Part shown: piece by piece, positions 1-6,450 of the stretch | Numbering within the stretch: the stretch's first letter is position 1 | Layout: every line of letters begins with the position of its first letter | Source: Baffinella frigidus | Lineage: Eukaryota > Cryptophyceae > Cryptomonadales > Baffinellaceae | Reading direction: 5' to 3' | Length of the DNA stretch: 16,420 bases | NCBI GenBank assembly: GCA_026770585.1 | Contig: MU646873.1 | Coordinates: 229,893 to 246,312, forward strand | Translations under genes and position numbers: made by a program | The notes under the pieces: generated by a model | Seen by the model: only the letters and a program-made list of their open reading frames with translations | Databases searched by the model: none | What the model was told of the DNA's origin: nothing

Positions 1-112
1 CCTAAACCCTAAACCCCACACCCTAAACCCTAAACCCTAAACCCCACACCCTAAACCCTAAACCCTAAACCCTAAACCCTAAACCCTAAACCCTAAACCC
101 TAAACCTTAACC
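1..112. repeat. Terminal telomere array, CCCTAAA (TTTAGGG type)
   Basis: Near-perfect CCCTAAA repeats with two CCCCACA interruptions start at base 1 and decay into degenerate CCCTAA-like words up to about 200. A C-rich strand at the 5' end is the expected orientation for a left chromosome end. TTTAGGG telomeres are known from plants, many algae and some alveolates, so this narrows but does not fix the organism. Confidence 0.93.
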
Positions 113-310
113 CCGAATCCCTTAACCCTAACCCCCAATCGTCAATCCCTGATCCCTCATCCCCAAACCCACAGCTCTAAGCACTCAACCCTTATCCTAA
201 ACCCTGCCTTCCGCGTCGGTGACTTTCATTTCATAGGGGTTATTTTTGTTTTTGCTTTGTTTCGTTTGATTCGGTTTGATTCAGTTTGATTCGGGGCGGG
301 CAGTTCTCAT
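113..310. other. Subtelomeric spacer, degenerate telomere words then T-rich
   Basis: Degenerate telomere words (to about 200) are followed by a T-rich stretch with short direct repeats of a TTTGATTCGG-like word at 262-295. I see no gene here. Upstream exons of the FKBP gene would be expected in this place and are absent. Confidence 0.6.
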
Positions 311-442
311 CCGGGGAAACTGAATGTTCGTTCAGAATCTGGCAACGAAAATTACTACACAAATGTTTGATTACTACTAGTATGATCCAGTTGTGTAGTA
401 ATTTTCGTGCAACATTCTGAATGGAAAATCGCTTTCCCCCGG
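311..442. mobile_element. Foldback element, family A copy 1
   Basis: The core arms are near-perfect: CGAAAATTACTACACAA (346-362) pairs with its reverse complement at 391-407 around a loop holding TACTAGTA (376-383). Complementarity continues outward through TTCAGAAT (331-338 with 414-421), and imperfectly through a CCGGGG-AAA block (311-320 with about 433-442). No transposase is present. The core recurs at 1937-2088, 8914-9053 and 9374-9458. This copy runs up to the splice acceptor of the first FKBP exon. Confidence 0.8.
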
Positions 443-447
443 GTTAG

Positions 448-508
448 GTTCGACTCCTCGCGCGACCCTGGAAGGTCTCCCTTCAAGTTCGCCGCCGGAG
501 AGGGCCAG
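448..508 (+). CDS. FKBP-type peptidyl-prolyl isomerase, exon a (5'-most surviving)
   Basis: After acceptor TAG (445-447), one leading base and 20 codons encode FDSSRDPGRSPFKFAAGEGQ, then donor GTTCGA. FDSS, PFKF and GEGQ are hallmark positions of the first half of the FKBP fold, which binds proline-containing peptides and macrolides and catalyses cis/trans prolyl isomerisation. The exon ends in phase 0, exactly as needed to join the exon b copies that begin VIQCWD. The preceding FKBP residues should lie upstream, but only about 250 bp of spacer and then the telomere remain, so the gene is 5'-truncated unless a distant or trans exon exists. The exon appears once in the window. Confidence 0.85.
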
Positions 509-582
509 GTTCGAATGTCAACCTCTTTGCCGAAAGTCAACTCACCACAAGAAGTCAACCTCTTTGTCAAAAGTCAACTTTC

Positions 583-640
583 CAGCCTCGGAGGGGTGCG
601 TACATGGTGGCCGTGTTGGTACTCATAAAGGTCTCTCTCT
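583..640 (+). repeat. Dispersed repeat G, partial copy
   Basis: This is the right-hand part of a repeat seen at least eight times in the window: AGCCTCGG, GGGGTGC, TACATGG.GGCCGTGTTGG, then CATAAAGGTCTCTCTC. Fuller copies are at 2840-2924, 3231-3300, 7625-7706, 8864-9095 and 12469-12712, with one inverted at 11127-11203. It is a short non-coding repeat of SINE or MITE size. Its 3' end contains AATAAA in most copies. Confidence 0.6.
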
Positions 641-726
641 CCACAAGAAGCACCCTGGCGTGGCACCGCCTACAGCATGATAGGAGGCAAACCTCAGTTT
701 TCTGAACCTCGTTTTTCTGGATACAG

Positions 727-832
727 GTGATCCAATGCTGGAGTTTAGTTTAGGGTTCAGGTTTGAGGGTTCAGGGCATCGCGTTCATATCGATGCAGCG
801 CGGCGAGCGGGCTGTGCTCACGCTTAAACCTT
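727..832 (+). pseudogene. FKBP exon b, copy 1, split by telomere-like insert
   Basis: After acceptor ACAG (723-726) comes GTG ATC CAA TGC TGG (VIQCW). The frame is then broken by 33 bases (742-774) of TTTAGGG-like and TTCAGGG-like words, and resumes as GGC ATC GCG TTC (GIAF), then SMQRGERAVLT. The copy stops before the CEHEHAYG segment and has no donor. The insert contains a stop. Compared with copy 2 the break lies exactly at the Trp/Asp junction. It is inactive as a simple exon. Confidence 0.75.
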
Positions 833-871
833 GTTTTTCAGCGTGAGCAACGTGATCAATTTCAGCGCACC

Positions 872-1006
872 GCTTAGCAGCCAACGGGGTCTTCACGGAT
901 ACAGTCCATCTGAATTATTTGTACTAGAATCTTATCCATTGCCCTGGAACCTAACCGGAATTTCGCCTTGAATTCACGGCGAAAAGGTCCTCGGTCGCTG
1001 CTAAGT
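872..1006. mobile_element. Short inverted-repeat element I (MITE-like)
   Basis: The left arm CCGCTTAGCAGCC... (872 onward) matches the reverse complement of the right arm ending at 1006 (CCACTTAGCAGCG...), with imperfect pairing over about 30 bases. The interior is AT-richer and non-coding. No certain target duplication is seen and this is the only copy in the window. Confidence 0.5.
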
Positions 1007-1028
1007 GGAACTAAGTCGTAACACAACA

Positions 1029-1161
1029 ACACATTCACAAACAGGCCTTTCCCCCCTAGCCTACGGCCTACCGTAGGCAATACCGTAGGCTTTAACTACC
1101 CGGTTTTCAGGACGTTGGCCTATGAAGGTCGTGACACTAAAACACATTCACAAACAGGCCT
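1029..1161. mobile_element. Half copy of element D between 20-bp direct repeats
   Basis: About 1058-1122 matches the right half of the intact element at 4571-4733: CCTACCGTAGG, then ACTACCCGGTTTTCAGGACG, ending GGCCTA. It sits between two direct repeats reading ACACATTCACAAACAGGCCT (about 1030-1049 and 1142-1161). The left terminus is missing, so the flanking repeats look like a local duplication rather than a normal target duplication. Confidence 0.55.
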
Positions 1162-1240
1162 ATTTTTCCTGGCTTCGAGGGGGGTAGGCGAACTGCATTT
1201 CTGGATTTAACTTGGATGCCTGATTTGCGTTTGGACACAG

Positions 1241-1334
1241 GTGATTCAATGCTGGGACATCGCGTTCATGTCGATGAAACGCGGCGAGCGGGCTGTTCTC
1301 ACGTGCGAGCACGAGCATGCCTACGGCGCCCGCG
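1241..1334 (+). CDS. FKBP exon b, copy 2 (intact)
   Basis: After acceptor ACAG (1237-1240), 31 codons plus one base encode VIQCWDIAF, SMKRGERAVLT and CEHEHAYGAR. The donor GTCCGT starts at 1335. These are the conserved FKBP elements: the VI.W motif lining the ligand pocket (equivalents of V55, I56, W59 of FKBP12), the Mk.GERa.l strand and the AYG tyrosine (Y82 equivalent). It enters in phase 0, matching exon a, and leaves in phase 1, matching the GG-AGC start of exon c copy 2. It is the only b copy with every splice site and the full motif set, so it is the best candidate for the functional exon. Confidence 0.85.
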
Positions 1335-1338
1335 GTCC

Positions 1339-1465
1339 GTCCTTTGTTCGTAGATCCGTGTTCGTATCTTCGTGTTTGTTCGTACATCTTTGTTCGCACA
1401 TCCTTGGTCGTAGATCCTGGTTCGTACACATCCTTGTTGGTAGATTATTGCTTGTTCGTAGACCC
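1339..1465 (+). repeat. Minisatellite TTGTTCGTAGATCC / TTGTTCGTACACATCC
   Basis: Imperfect 12-18 bp units fill the gaps between FKBP exon b copies here and again at about 1565-1745, 1866-1925 and 2130-2165. The array is local to the exon b set. Short open frames read from it on the minus strand (STNKD, CTNKDV patterns) are products of the repeat, not genes. Confidence 0.7.
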
Positions 1466-1547
1466 TGGGACATTGCGTTCATGTCGATGAAGGGCGGCGA
1501 GCGGGCTGTTCTCACGTGCGAGCATGAGCATGCCTACGGCGCCCGCG
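1466..1547 (+). pseudogene. FKBP exon b, copy 3 (no 5' end)
   Basis: This runs from TGG GAC ATT GCG (WDIA) to GCC CGC G, followed by GT at 1548. The VIQC codons and the acceptor are missing; minisatellite joins directly to the W codon. Compared with copy 2, ATC/ATT and CAC/CAT are synonymous and AAACGC/AAGGGC changes Lys-Arg to Lys-Gly. The coding sense survives although the exon cannot be entered by the usual acceptor. Confidence 0.75.
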
Positions 1548-1810
1548 GTCCGTGGGTTGATTGTTTAGGCTTTAGGGTTTCTTGTTCGCACATCGTTGTG
1601 TGCTCTGTGTTCGCACATCCTTGTTCGTAGACCGTAGAGCTGAGATCCTCGTTCGTAGATTCTTGTGTGTACACTCTGGATCGTAGATCCTTGTTCGTAC
1701 ACACATCCTTGTTCGTAGACCGTAGAGCTGAGATCCTACTCTGAGGGATGACTGGACGACCGACAGCACGGTACAAGAGGTTTTCGAGTCTTTGCAGAGA
1801 CCTCATGTTG

Positions 1811-1863
1811 CGTCGAGCGGGCAGTGCGCACGTGCGAGCACGAGCATGCCTACGGCGCCCGCG
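1811..1863 (+). pseudogene. FKBP exon b, copy 4 (3' part only)
   Basis: Only the last half survives: ERAVRTCEHEHAYGAR, then G|GTCCTT. The 5' boundary is unrelated sequence and no acceptor is visible. Minisatellite follows at once, as in the other copies. Confidence 0.7.
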
Positions 1864-1936
1864 GTCCTTGTTCGTAGTCCCTAGATATCAGATCCGTGTG
1901 TGCGTGTGTACATCCTTGTTCGTAACCTCTAGATAT

Positions 1937-2086
1937 CAGATCTCATACGGAAACACTTATAATTTATAAACTGGATTTCAATCAAAATTACTACACGTTT
2001 GCTTTAATATTACTAGTAAAGATCGTTCTGTTTGGTAAATTTCATTGAATCCAGCTTATAAATTTCAAGTGTTTGCGTATGAGATC

Positions 2087-2088
<2 letters not shown>
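1937..2088. mobile_element. Foldback element, family A copy 2
   Basis: Long arms begin CAGATCTCATACGG at 1937 and end with the complement at 2088; pairing covers about 50 bases per arm. The inner part carries the family core (CAAAATTACTACACG, loop ATTACTAGTAA), with the right-hand core partly decayed. The outer arms have no similarity to those of copies 1, 3 or 4, yet are self-complementary. Confidence 0.8.

Positions 2089-2091
<3 letters not shown>

Positions 2092-2129
<38 letters not shown>
2092..2129. repeat. (TG)n microsatellite
   Basis: About 18 uninterrupted TG dinucleotides. A shorter diverged TGTGTGCGTGTG precedes the foldback at about 1894-1905 in the same context (AGATCYGTG...TACATCCTTGTTCG), so the two sides of copy 2 look like diverged duplicates. 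Confidence 0.9.
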
Positions 2130-2131
<2 letters not shown>

Positions 2132-2228
2132 ATCCTTGTTCGAACCTTCTTGTTGGTATATTTTTGTTTGGGAACACCGAGGGACCGTCGTGACAAGAAT
2201 AAGACGTTCCCTCGTGTTCCAACATCTT

Positions 2229-2417
2229 CCACACGAGAATGCTACAGGGACCTATTTAAAACCGTTTTCTTTAACAAGTGGGCGTTCGAGTAGTAACTTT
2301 CGTTGATTGGTCACGTAACTCTGCAAAATGAGCATAGTCACGAGGTTAAAATACCTCGTCCTGGTACAAATGTTTACAACCTACATGTAAATAGGATCCT
2401 CCAGCATCCTCGAGTGG
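2229..2417. mobile_element. MITE family B, copy 1
   Basis: The terminal inverted repeat CCACACGAGAATGC, followed by a CCTATTTA block, pairs with GCATCCTCGAGTGG at 2404-2417. The interior is non-coding and contains CTGGTACAAATGTTTACAACC, which is shared with the second copy at 9133-9325. Possible 2-bp TT flanks. Confidence 0.75.
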
Positions 2418-2700
2418 TTTTTTTTAGTCTTCGTGTTCCTAAATTCCTGTTTGTTCGCTCTGTAAAAGTAGTTGGGATCCATCCGGGGTCCACCTTGCAG
2501 TTTGGAAACTGAGATTTGACTCTTACCGCACGGCGAGCTACGAAGAGATGTTCGGGCACTCAGTGCCCGAGTTTTCGTTACCTTATCCTTAGGAACCCCC
2601 CTATGCCCTTACGGGTTGCCTACCGTAGGGTTCTAGGTCTTATCGCTTAGGGGTTATTCAAAATCCCTTCGAAGTCCTCTGTGTGGCATGCGGTAAGCGG
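2418..2700. other. Intergenic; short hairpin and CCTACCGTAGG-like fragment
   Basis: No gene seen. It contains a perfect hairpin, CGGGCACT-C-AGTGCCCG (2553-2569), and a fragment at about 2585-2640 with GTTGCCTACCGTAGGG, similar to the loop of element D. Confidence 0.5.
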
Positions 2701-2706
2701 TGCCAC

Positions 2707-2854
2707 GTCAAATCTCAGTTTTCCGCTGCTACCTCTCTCGGCGCCTCGAGACACGCCAAGGCAGTCACCTCGGACAGTTGGCTTCGGCGTCCGCGTGACC
2801 GGTCACGCGGGCGGTCAAATCTCAGTTTTCCGCTGCTACCTCTCTCGGCGCCTC
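2707..2854. repeat. 41-bp perfect direct repeat around a 20-bp palindrome
   Basis: The blocks at 2707-2747 and 2814-2854 are identical, both starting GTCAAATCTCAG and ending TCGGCGCCTC. Between them, 2791-2810 is the perfect palindrome CCGCGTGACC/GGTCACGCGG. The second block leads into a complete copy of dispersed repeat G. Confidence 0.85.
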
Positions 2855-2924
2855 TGCTCAGACACACTCTGTGTGGGGGTGCATACACCACGGCCGTGTT
2901 GGGATTAATAACGGTCTCTCTCTG
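2840..2924 (+). repeat. Dispersed repeat G, near-complete copy
   Basis: It reads CTCTCTCGGCGCCTCTGCTC, then GACACA, GTGGGGGTGCATACA, CGGCCGTGTTGGG, ATTAATAACGGTCTCTCTC. Another copy lies at 3231-3300. It is not coding. Confidence 0.65.
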
Positions 2925-2996
2925 CTACTCCCTGCAGAGAGTGGTCCCGAACCCTAAACCGGGCGTGCTCTGTAATCAATACACGCTGCCACCCCT

Positions 2997-3110
2997 AAAC
3001 CCCATACCCGAAATCCGAAACCCTGAACTCTAAACCCTAAACCCTAAACCCTAAACCCTAAACCCTAAACCCTAAACCCTAAACCCTAAACCCTAAACCC
3101 TAAACCCTAA
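2997..3110. repeat. Interstitial telomere array (CCCTAAA)
   Basis: About 11 perfect CCCTAAA units lie in the same orientation as the terminal telomere and abut the acceptor of FKBP exon c copy 1. A shorter array at 3306-3328 does the same for copy 2. Confidence 0.9.
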
Positions 3111-3115
3111 TACAG

Positions 3116-3156
3116 GGAGCCCCCCGACGATCCCGCCCTGGGCAACGCTCCGCTTC
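3116..3156 (+). pseudogene. FKBP exon c, copy 1, cut by telomere repeat
   Basis: Acceptor TACAG is followed by GG AGC CCC CCG ACG ATC, encoding (G)SPPTIPPWATLRF. At 3157 the reading runs into CAAACCCTAAACCC, so the last strand of the domain and the donor are missing. It enters in the same phase as copy 2. Confidence 0.75.
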
Positions 3157-3334
3157 CAAACCCTAAACCCGAAGCCCGAAGCCCTACGCTCTGAATCCAC
3201 AAACCCGAAGCCCACGGTACAGTCAGCCAGCTTCGACACAGCCTCGGTGGGTTTGCATACATGACGGCCGTGTCGGGATTAGTAACGGTCTTTCTCGCTG
3301 CATTCCAAACCCTAAACCCTAAACCCTGATACAG

Positions 3335-3406
3335 GGAGCCCCCCGACGATCCCGCCCGCGGCGACGCTCCGCTTCGACGTGGAACTCATCGACTTCGAAC
3401 CCAAAG
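3335..3406 (+). CDS. FKBP exon c, copy 2 (intact)
   Basis: Acceptor ACAG (3331-3334), 72 bases, donor GTCCGC at 3407. It encodes (G)SPPTIPPAATLRFDVEL followed by IDFEPK. This is the end of the FKBP domain, matching the family pattern ...PP.ATL.F.VEL.d, including the Phe of the last strand. The two leading bases complete the phase-1 codon from exon b copy 2, so a, b2 and c2 join without a gap over the second half of the domain. It exits in phase 1. Confidence 0.85.
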
Positions 3407-3518
3407 GTCCGCTTCCGCTATCGGTCTATTCGCGCTCACCAATCTGCTCCCCCCGGGCTCTTTCCCTCGCCAAAGTTGACGGATTTGTACCGCGAAGCGA
3501 AGATGTCAACTTAGGAAT

Positions 3519-3588
3519 AGTCCGCCGGCGATCCCTCCCGCGGCGACGCTCCGGTTCAACGTGGAACTAATCGACTTCGAACCCAAAG
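3519..3588 (+). pseudogene. FKBP exon c, copy 3
   Basis: It encodes SPPAIPPAATLRFNVEL, IDFEPK, then G|GTCCGC. Differences from copy 2 include several synonymous changes (CGC/CGG, CTC/CTA) and a few replacements (T/A, D/N). The nearest acceptors (TTAG at 3511-3514, ATAG at 3517-3520) give a different entry phase from copy 2, so it would not join exon b in frame. It may be decayed, or use another partner. Confidence 0.65.
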
Positions 3589-3603
3589 GTCCGCTCCCGC
3601 TTC

Positions 3604-3666
3604 GTCAACTTAGTGGTCCGATTCGTCAACTTAGTGGTCAGGTTCGTTGACTTAGTGATCAGAGGA
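3604..3666. repeat. Three 20-21 bp tandem repeats CGTCAACTTAGTGGTC
   Basis: Three units carry CGTCAACTTAGTGGTC or the close variant CGTTGACTTAGTGATC. A related inverted block lies at about 4212-4272, with GATCACTAAGTCGAC and CACTAAGTTGACG, so the two bracket exon c copies 4 and 5. Confidence 0.7.
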
Positions 3667-3679
3667 GAGTTGAGATGGA

Positions 3680-3716
3680 CGCTTCGACGTGGAATCCATC
3701 GACTTCACACCCAAAA
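3680..3716 (+). pseudogene. FKBP exon c, copy 4 (3' fragment)
   Basis: Only RFDVESIDFTPK and a donor-like A|GTTCAC remain. There is no acceptor. Poly-C sequence follows. Confidence 0.6.
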
Positions 3717-3797
3717 GTTCACCCCCCCCCCACACCCCCTGATACCCCCCGATACCCCCAAGAGTGAGATTCATTTCCCCCCAGATTCCTCCCAGAG

Positions 3798-3803
3798 ATA
3801 TAT

Positions 3804-3844
<41 letters not shown>
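3798..3844. repeat. (GATA)n microsatellite
   Basis: About ten uninterrupted GATA units, flanked by GA-rich sequence to 3885 and preceded by a C-rich tract (3720-3780). Confidence 0.92.
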
Positions 3845-4042
3845 GATGGAGAGAGAGATGCATAGAGAGAGAGGGAGAGAAACCTGCTGGTGCGCCCCCG
3901 CTTCGTACCAGATAGAAAGACCTTTATTGATTCCTAGCTCTGTCTCGGTCTATTCGGGCACACCAATTTGCTTCCCCCGGGCTCTTTCCCGCGCCAAAGT
4001 TGACGGATTTGTACCACGAATCCAGCACGTTAACTTAGAAAT

Positions 4043-4112
4043 AGTCCGCCGGCGATGCCTCCCTCGGCGACGCTCCGCTTTGATGTGGATCGCATCGACT
4101 TCGAACCCAAAG
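4043..4112 (+). pseudogene. FKBP exon c, copy 5
   Basis: It encodes SPPAMPPSATLRFDVDRIDFEPK, then G|GTGTAG. It is preceded by the same about 120-bp intron segment as copy 3 (3420-3518 against 3937-4042), so exon and upstream intron were duplicated together. The entry phase is shifted as in copy 3. TTTAGGG words follow at once. Confidence 0.65.
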
Positions 4113-4379
4113 GTGTAGGGTTTAGGGTTCAGGGTTGCTCCCGATTCGTACCAGCGAGAGAGAGACCGTTATTGCTCTCCGCTCTTGCTCTGTCCGCTCA
4201 TCTCTGAGCTGACCTCTGATCACTAAGTCGACATATGTTCACTAAGTTGACGCTAACGCTAAGTTGACGCTAACCAATGGCTCCAACGTTGGCAGCGGGT
4301 AAGTTGTCGGGCGGACAACATCCGGGCGAGGCTGGCAAGGCAGAGCTGTGATCGCTTTTCGGACGTGACGCCGTGATGA

Positions 4380-4505
4380 CCACGCCAGAGGGATCGAAAC
4401 ATCCACTTTTGACATGTTTCAGGGGAAAGCCCTTGAATACCGAAGTCACAGACGCCATATCTGGCGTGGATAAGGCGTCTGTTTCCCTCGATCAATCTGG
4501 CGTGG
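4380..4505. mobile_element. MITE family H, copy 1
   Basis: Terminal repeat CCACGCCAGAGGGATCGA at the left, TCGATCAATCTGGCGTGG at the right, 126 bp. It is flanked by GA on both sides, and the empty satellite site reads GTGATGACGGACGCG. The second copy is at 8733-8858, also with a 2-bp flank (CA). There is no coding capacity, so it would be mobilised in trans. Confidence 0.85.
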
Positions 4506-4570
4506 GACGGACGCGTTGGTAGTGACGTGTGTGCTGTTCGGACGTGACGCCGTGATGACGGACACGTTCA

Positions 4571-4733
4571 TAGGCTGACGTCCTGAAAACCGGGTAGTTA
4601 AGCCTACGGTATTTCCTACGGTAGGCCGTAGGAGCCTGGGGGGTTCCTATGAAACATTAGGTACTGGGGGCCCTATGGCCTACCGTAGGCAATACCGTAG
4701 GCCTAACTACCCGGTTTTCAGGACGTTACCCTA
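4571..4733. mobile_element. MITE family D, intact, TTCA target duplication
   Basis: It begins TAGGCTGACGTCCTGAAAAC and ends with the matching complement, CCTA. It is flanked by TTCA at 4567-4570 and at 4734-4737. The arms pair over about 50 bases and contain CCTACGGTAGG palindromes. It is inserted in the satellite and non-coding. Confidence 0.88.
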
Positions 4734-5102
4734 TTCACGTCGGTAGTGACGAATGTGCTTTTCGGACAAGATGGTGACGAGATGATGGAAGAGTAGGTAG
4801 CGACGAGTGTGCTTTTCGGACGAGATGAGATCCGAGATGAGGACTTCGGACGTGATGACGGACGCGTAGGTAGTGTCAGGACGTGATGGTGGACACGCAG
4901 GTAGTGACGAGTGTGCATTTCGGGTGTGATGACGGACGTGTAGTTAGTGACGAGTGTGTCTATCGGACGTGTCGAGTGTGCTTTTCGGACGTGATGGACG
5001 CGTATGTAGTGACGAGTGTGCATTTCAGGCGTGGTGAGTGATTGCGGACGAGATGGTGGACACGTAGGTAGTAGCGAGTGTGCCGTGCGGGCGTGATTAT
5101 AT

Positions 5103-5390
5103 CGGACAATTGTGATATCCGTGAGTCTCAGACCCTACCTTGCGCCTATTCCTAGGGCCCTATCGTCTCCTTAGGGGCGGTGTGTGTCCTTAATTTCGAG
5201 TAACCCCTGTAGGGGCGGGGGCGTACAGTAGACCTATCCCTACGATCGTTGGGTAGTCCTAGGGGAGGTGCGGGTTCTTTCATTCGAAATACCTGGACAG
5301 ACCTTCATGGGCCCCTCCCACTGACCCACGTGAGCAACCCCCGCCACTCCGTCGCGAGAAATACCGCGTTCACCTTACCAATAACATCTC
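5103..5390. other. Spacer with CCTAGGGCCCTA fragments
   Basis: No gene recognised. Palindromic words CCTAGGGCCCTA, CCTTAGGGG and TCCTAGGGG suggest a decayed inverted-repeat element at about 5135-5275. Confidence 0.4.
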
Positions 5391-5395
5391 TCACC

Positions 5396-5650
5396 CCCAC
5401 ATCTTGGTGTGCAGCTTGCAGCGCTTGATCACCGAACACCTGGCCGCGCCGCAGTACAGGGGTACCTCACTCATAACAAAGCGCCACCCCCTAGGACCCT
5501 ACAGTAGGCCTATGCCTAGGGCCCTACGGTGGTCCTGGGGGGGTCGGCGCTTTCTTATGAGCGAGGCACCCCTGTTGGAGGCTTGCTTGCAGACCGAGCA
5601 GCGCTTGAGCTTCGCCAGCTGGCCTACATGTATGGCGCTGCTGCTCAGCA
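5396..5650 (-). pseudogene. MYND-like zinc-finger exon split by element E
   Basis: Read on the minus strand, the part upstream of the insert (about 5650 to 5577) encodes GQLAKLKRCSVCKQAS. The part downstream (5455 to 5396) encodes YCGAARCSVIKRCKLHTKMW and ends at GG|GTGAGA, a good donor. Removing the insert with one TA target copy places CSVCKQAS directly before YCGAA, in frame, which resembles the C-x2-C ... YC ... C order of MYND fingers (protein-interaction modules). The spacing of the last Cys/His residues is unusual, so the family call is moderate. A further short element (5666-5772) lies just upstream of the exon. No other exons were recognised. Confidence 0.45.
5456..5575. mobile_element. 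MITE family E, copy 1, inserted in an exon
   Basis: Terminal repeat CAGGGGTACCTCACTCATAA at the left pairs with TTATGAGCGAGGCACCCCTG at the right, about 45 paired bases including AAAGCGCC. Flanks are TA at the left and TT at the right, consistent with a TA-type target. The loop holds CCTAGGGCCCTACGG. A half copy is at 12526-12595, again after TA. Confidence 0.85.
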
Positions 5651-5665
5651 AACGGGTGTGTGAAG

Positions 5666-5772
5666 GTATCCCTTAAGTGACCAGTAGGCTCATACGCCCT
5701 ACGGTAGGGCCCTAGGACCTGCCTAGGACCTCTTGGCCGTTAAATTTGGCGGCATGGGCACTTAAGGGATAC
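5666..5772. mobile_element. Short inverted-repeat element F
   Basis: GTATCCCTTAAGTG at 5666-5679 pairs perfectly with CACTTAAGGGATAC at 5759-5772. The interior holds CCCTACGGTAGGGCCCTAGG, resembling the loops of D and E. Confidence 0.75.
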
Positions 5773-6450
5773 GGAAAGTTCCCATGCTCACACACACCAG
5801 GATCACAATTAGTTTCAGACTGGACTCACAATTAATTTAAGACTGGTCAAATTGCGTCAAGACATAGTGTGTGTCCGCGCAGGTTGTGCAGGTCGGAGGC
5901 GCGTGGCCGGGCGGCCGTCGCTCACAAAGACGCTAGGTAGGAAAGCTGAGAAGTTCTGGGACGCCGAGTAGGAAAAGTGGGACGCTGGAGCAATGTGACG
6001 CTGAGTAGGATAGTGGCGACGACACCGAAGTGCGGGGACGTTGAGAGTAGGACAGTCGTGACGCTAGAGCGATAGGTTGCCGGCTTAGGACCACTGAGAC
6101 GCTAGAGCGTAGGATGACTCTCTTTCCGACGCTGCCTCGCCACCCCTAGCTTGGTCTCAATTCTCTCTCGCTCGGTGCCCACACCGGGGACCCTCCCACT
6201 GAGTTGGAGATCGTTGAGTTTGAGTTAGTGATGGCAAGCAAAGCCGTGAAGCGAGTACCTCCGACGCTAAGGTAGGTAGACTCGGTTGTACATTTAGGTC
6301 TTTAGGTCATTTAATTAAGAAGCATTTACTGGTCTTAGTTCGTCCTTTAGGTCCTTTAGGTTTTAATTTCGAGCCCTCTCTGGACGCCTTAAGTTTATGG
6401 TCCGACGTCATAAGTTCAATAAAAGTCTCTTCTCTCGAAGCAGGTTATGT
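5773..6450. other. Spacer with GACGCTGAGTAGGA minisatellite; one possible small exon
   Basis: A diverged tandem of GACGCTGAGTAGGA-like units occupies about 5928-6120. At 6196-6269 the plus strand reads ELEIVEFELVMASKAVKRVP up to CTAAG|GTAGGT, preceded by a pyrimidine-rich stretch. It could be an exon, but it matches no family I recognise. TTTAGGTCC words follow at 6287-6360. Confidence 0.35.

Larger units (their letters stand above)
4341..5100. repeat. Degenerate satellite, unit about 45-60 bp, with two transposon inserts
   Basis: Units are built from GTAGTGACGAGTGTGC, TTTTCGGACGTGATG and GACGGACGCGTAG. The array is interrupted by element H (4380-4505) and element D (4571-4733). Removing each insert plus one target copy restores the satellite reading. 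A minus-strand open frame at 4718-5023 is a shadow of the array. Confidence 0.8.

Noticed and set aside
1160-1806. Minus-strand frames rich in TNKD/RTRMC repeats
   Set aside because: Products of the TTGTTCGTAGATCC minisatellite on the strand opposite the FKBP exons.
2553-2569. Hairpin CGGGCACT-C-AGTGCCCG as a transcription terminator
   Set aside because: The context is eukaryotic nuclear DNA without a gene ending there; it is noted only as a hairpin.
4277-4345. AAGTTGTCGGGCGGACAA reads KLSGGQ, like an ABC signature motif, next to a GTAAGT
   Set aside because: The residues around it do not fit an ABC domain without a frameshift and no other ABC motif is near; probably chance beside the satellite.
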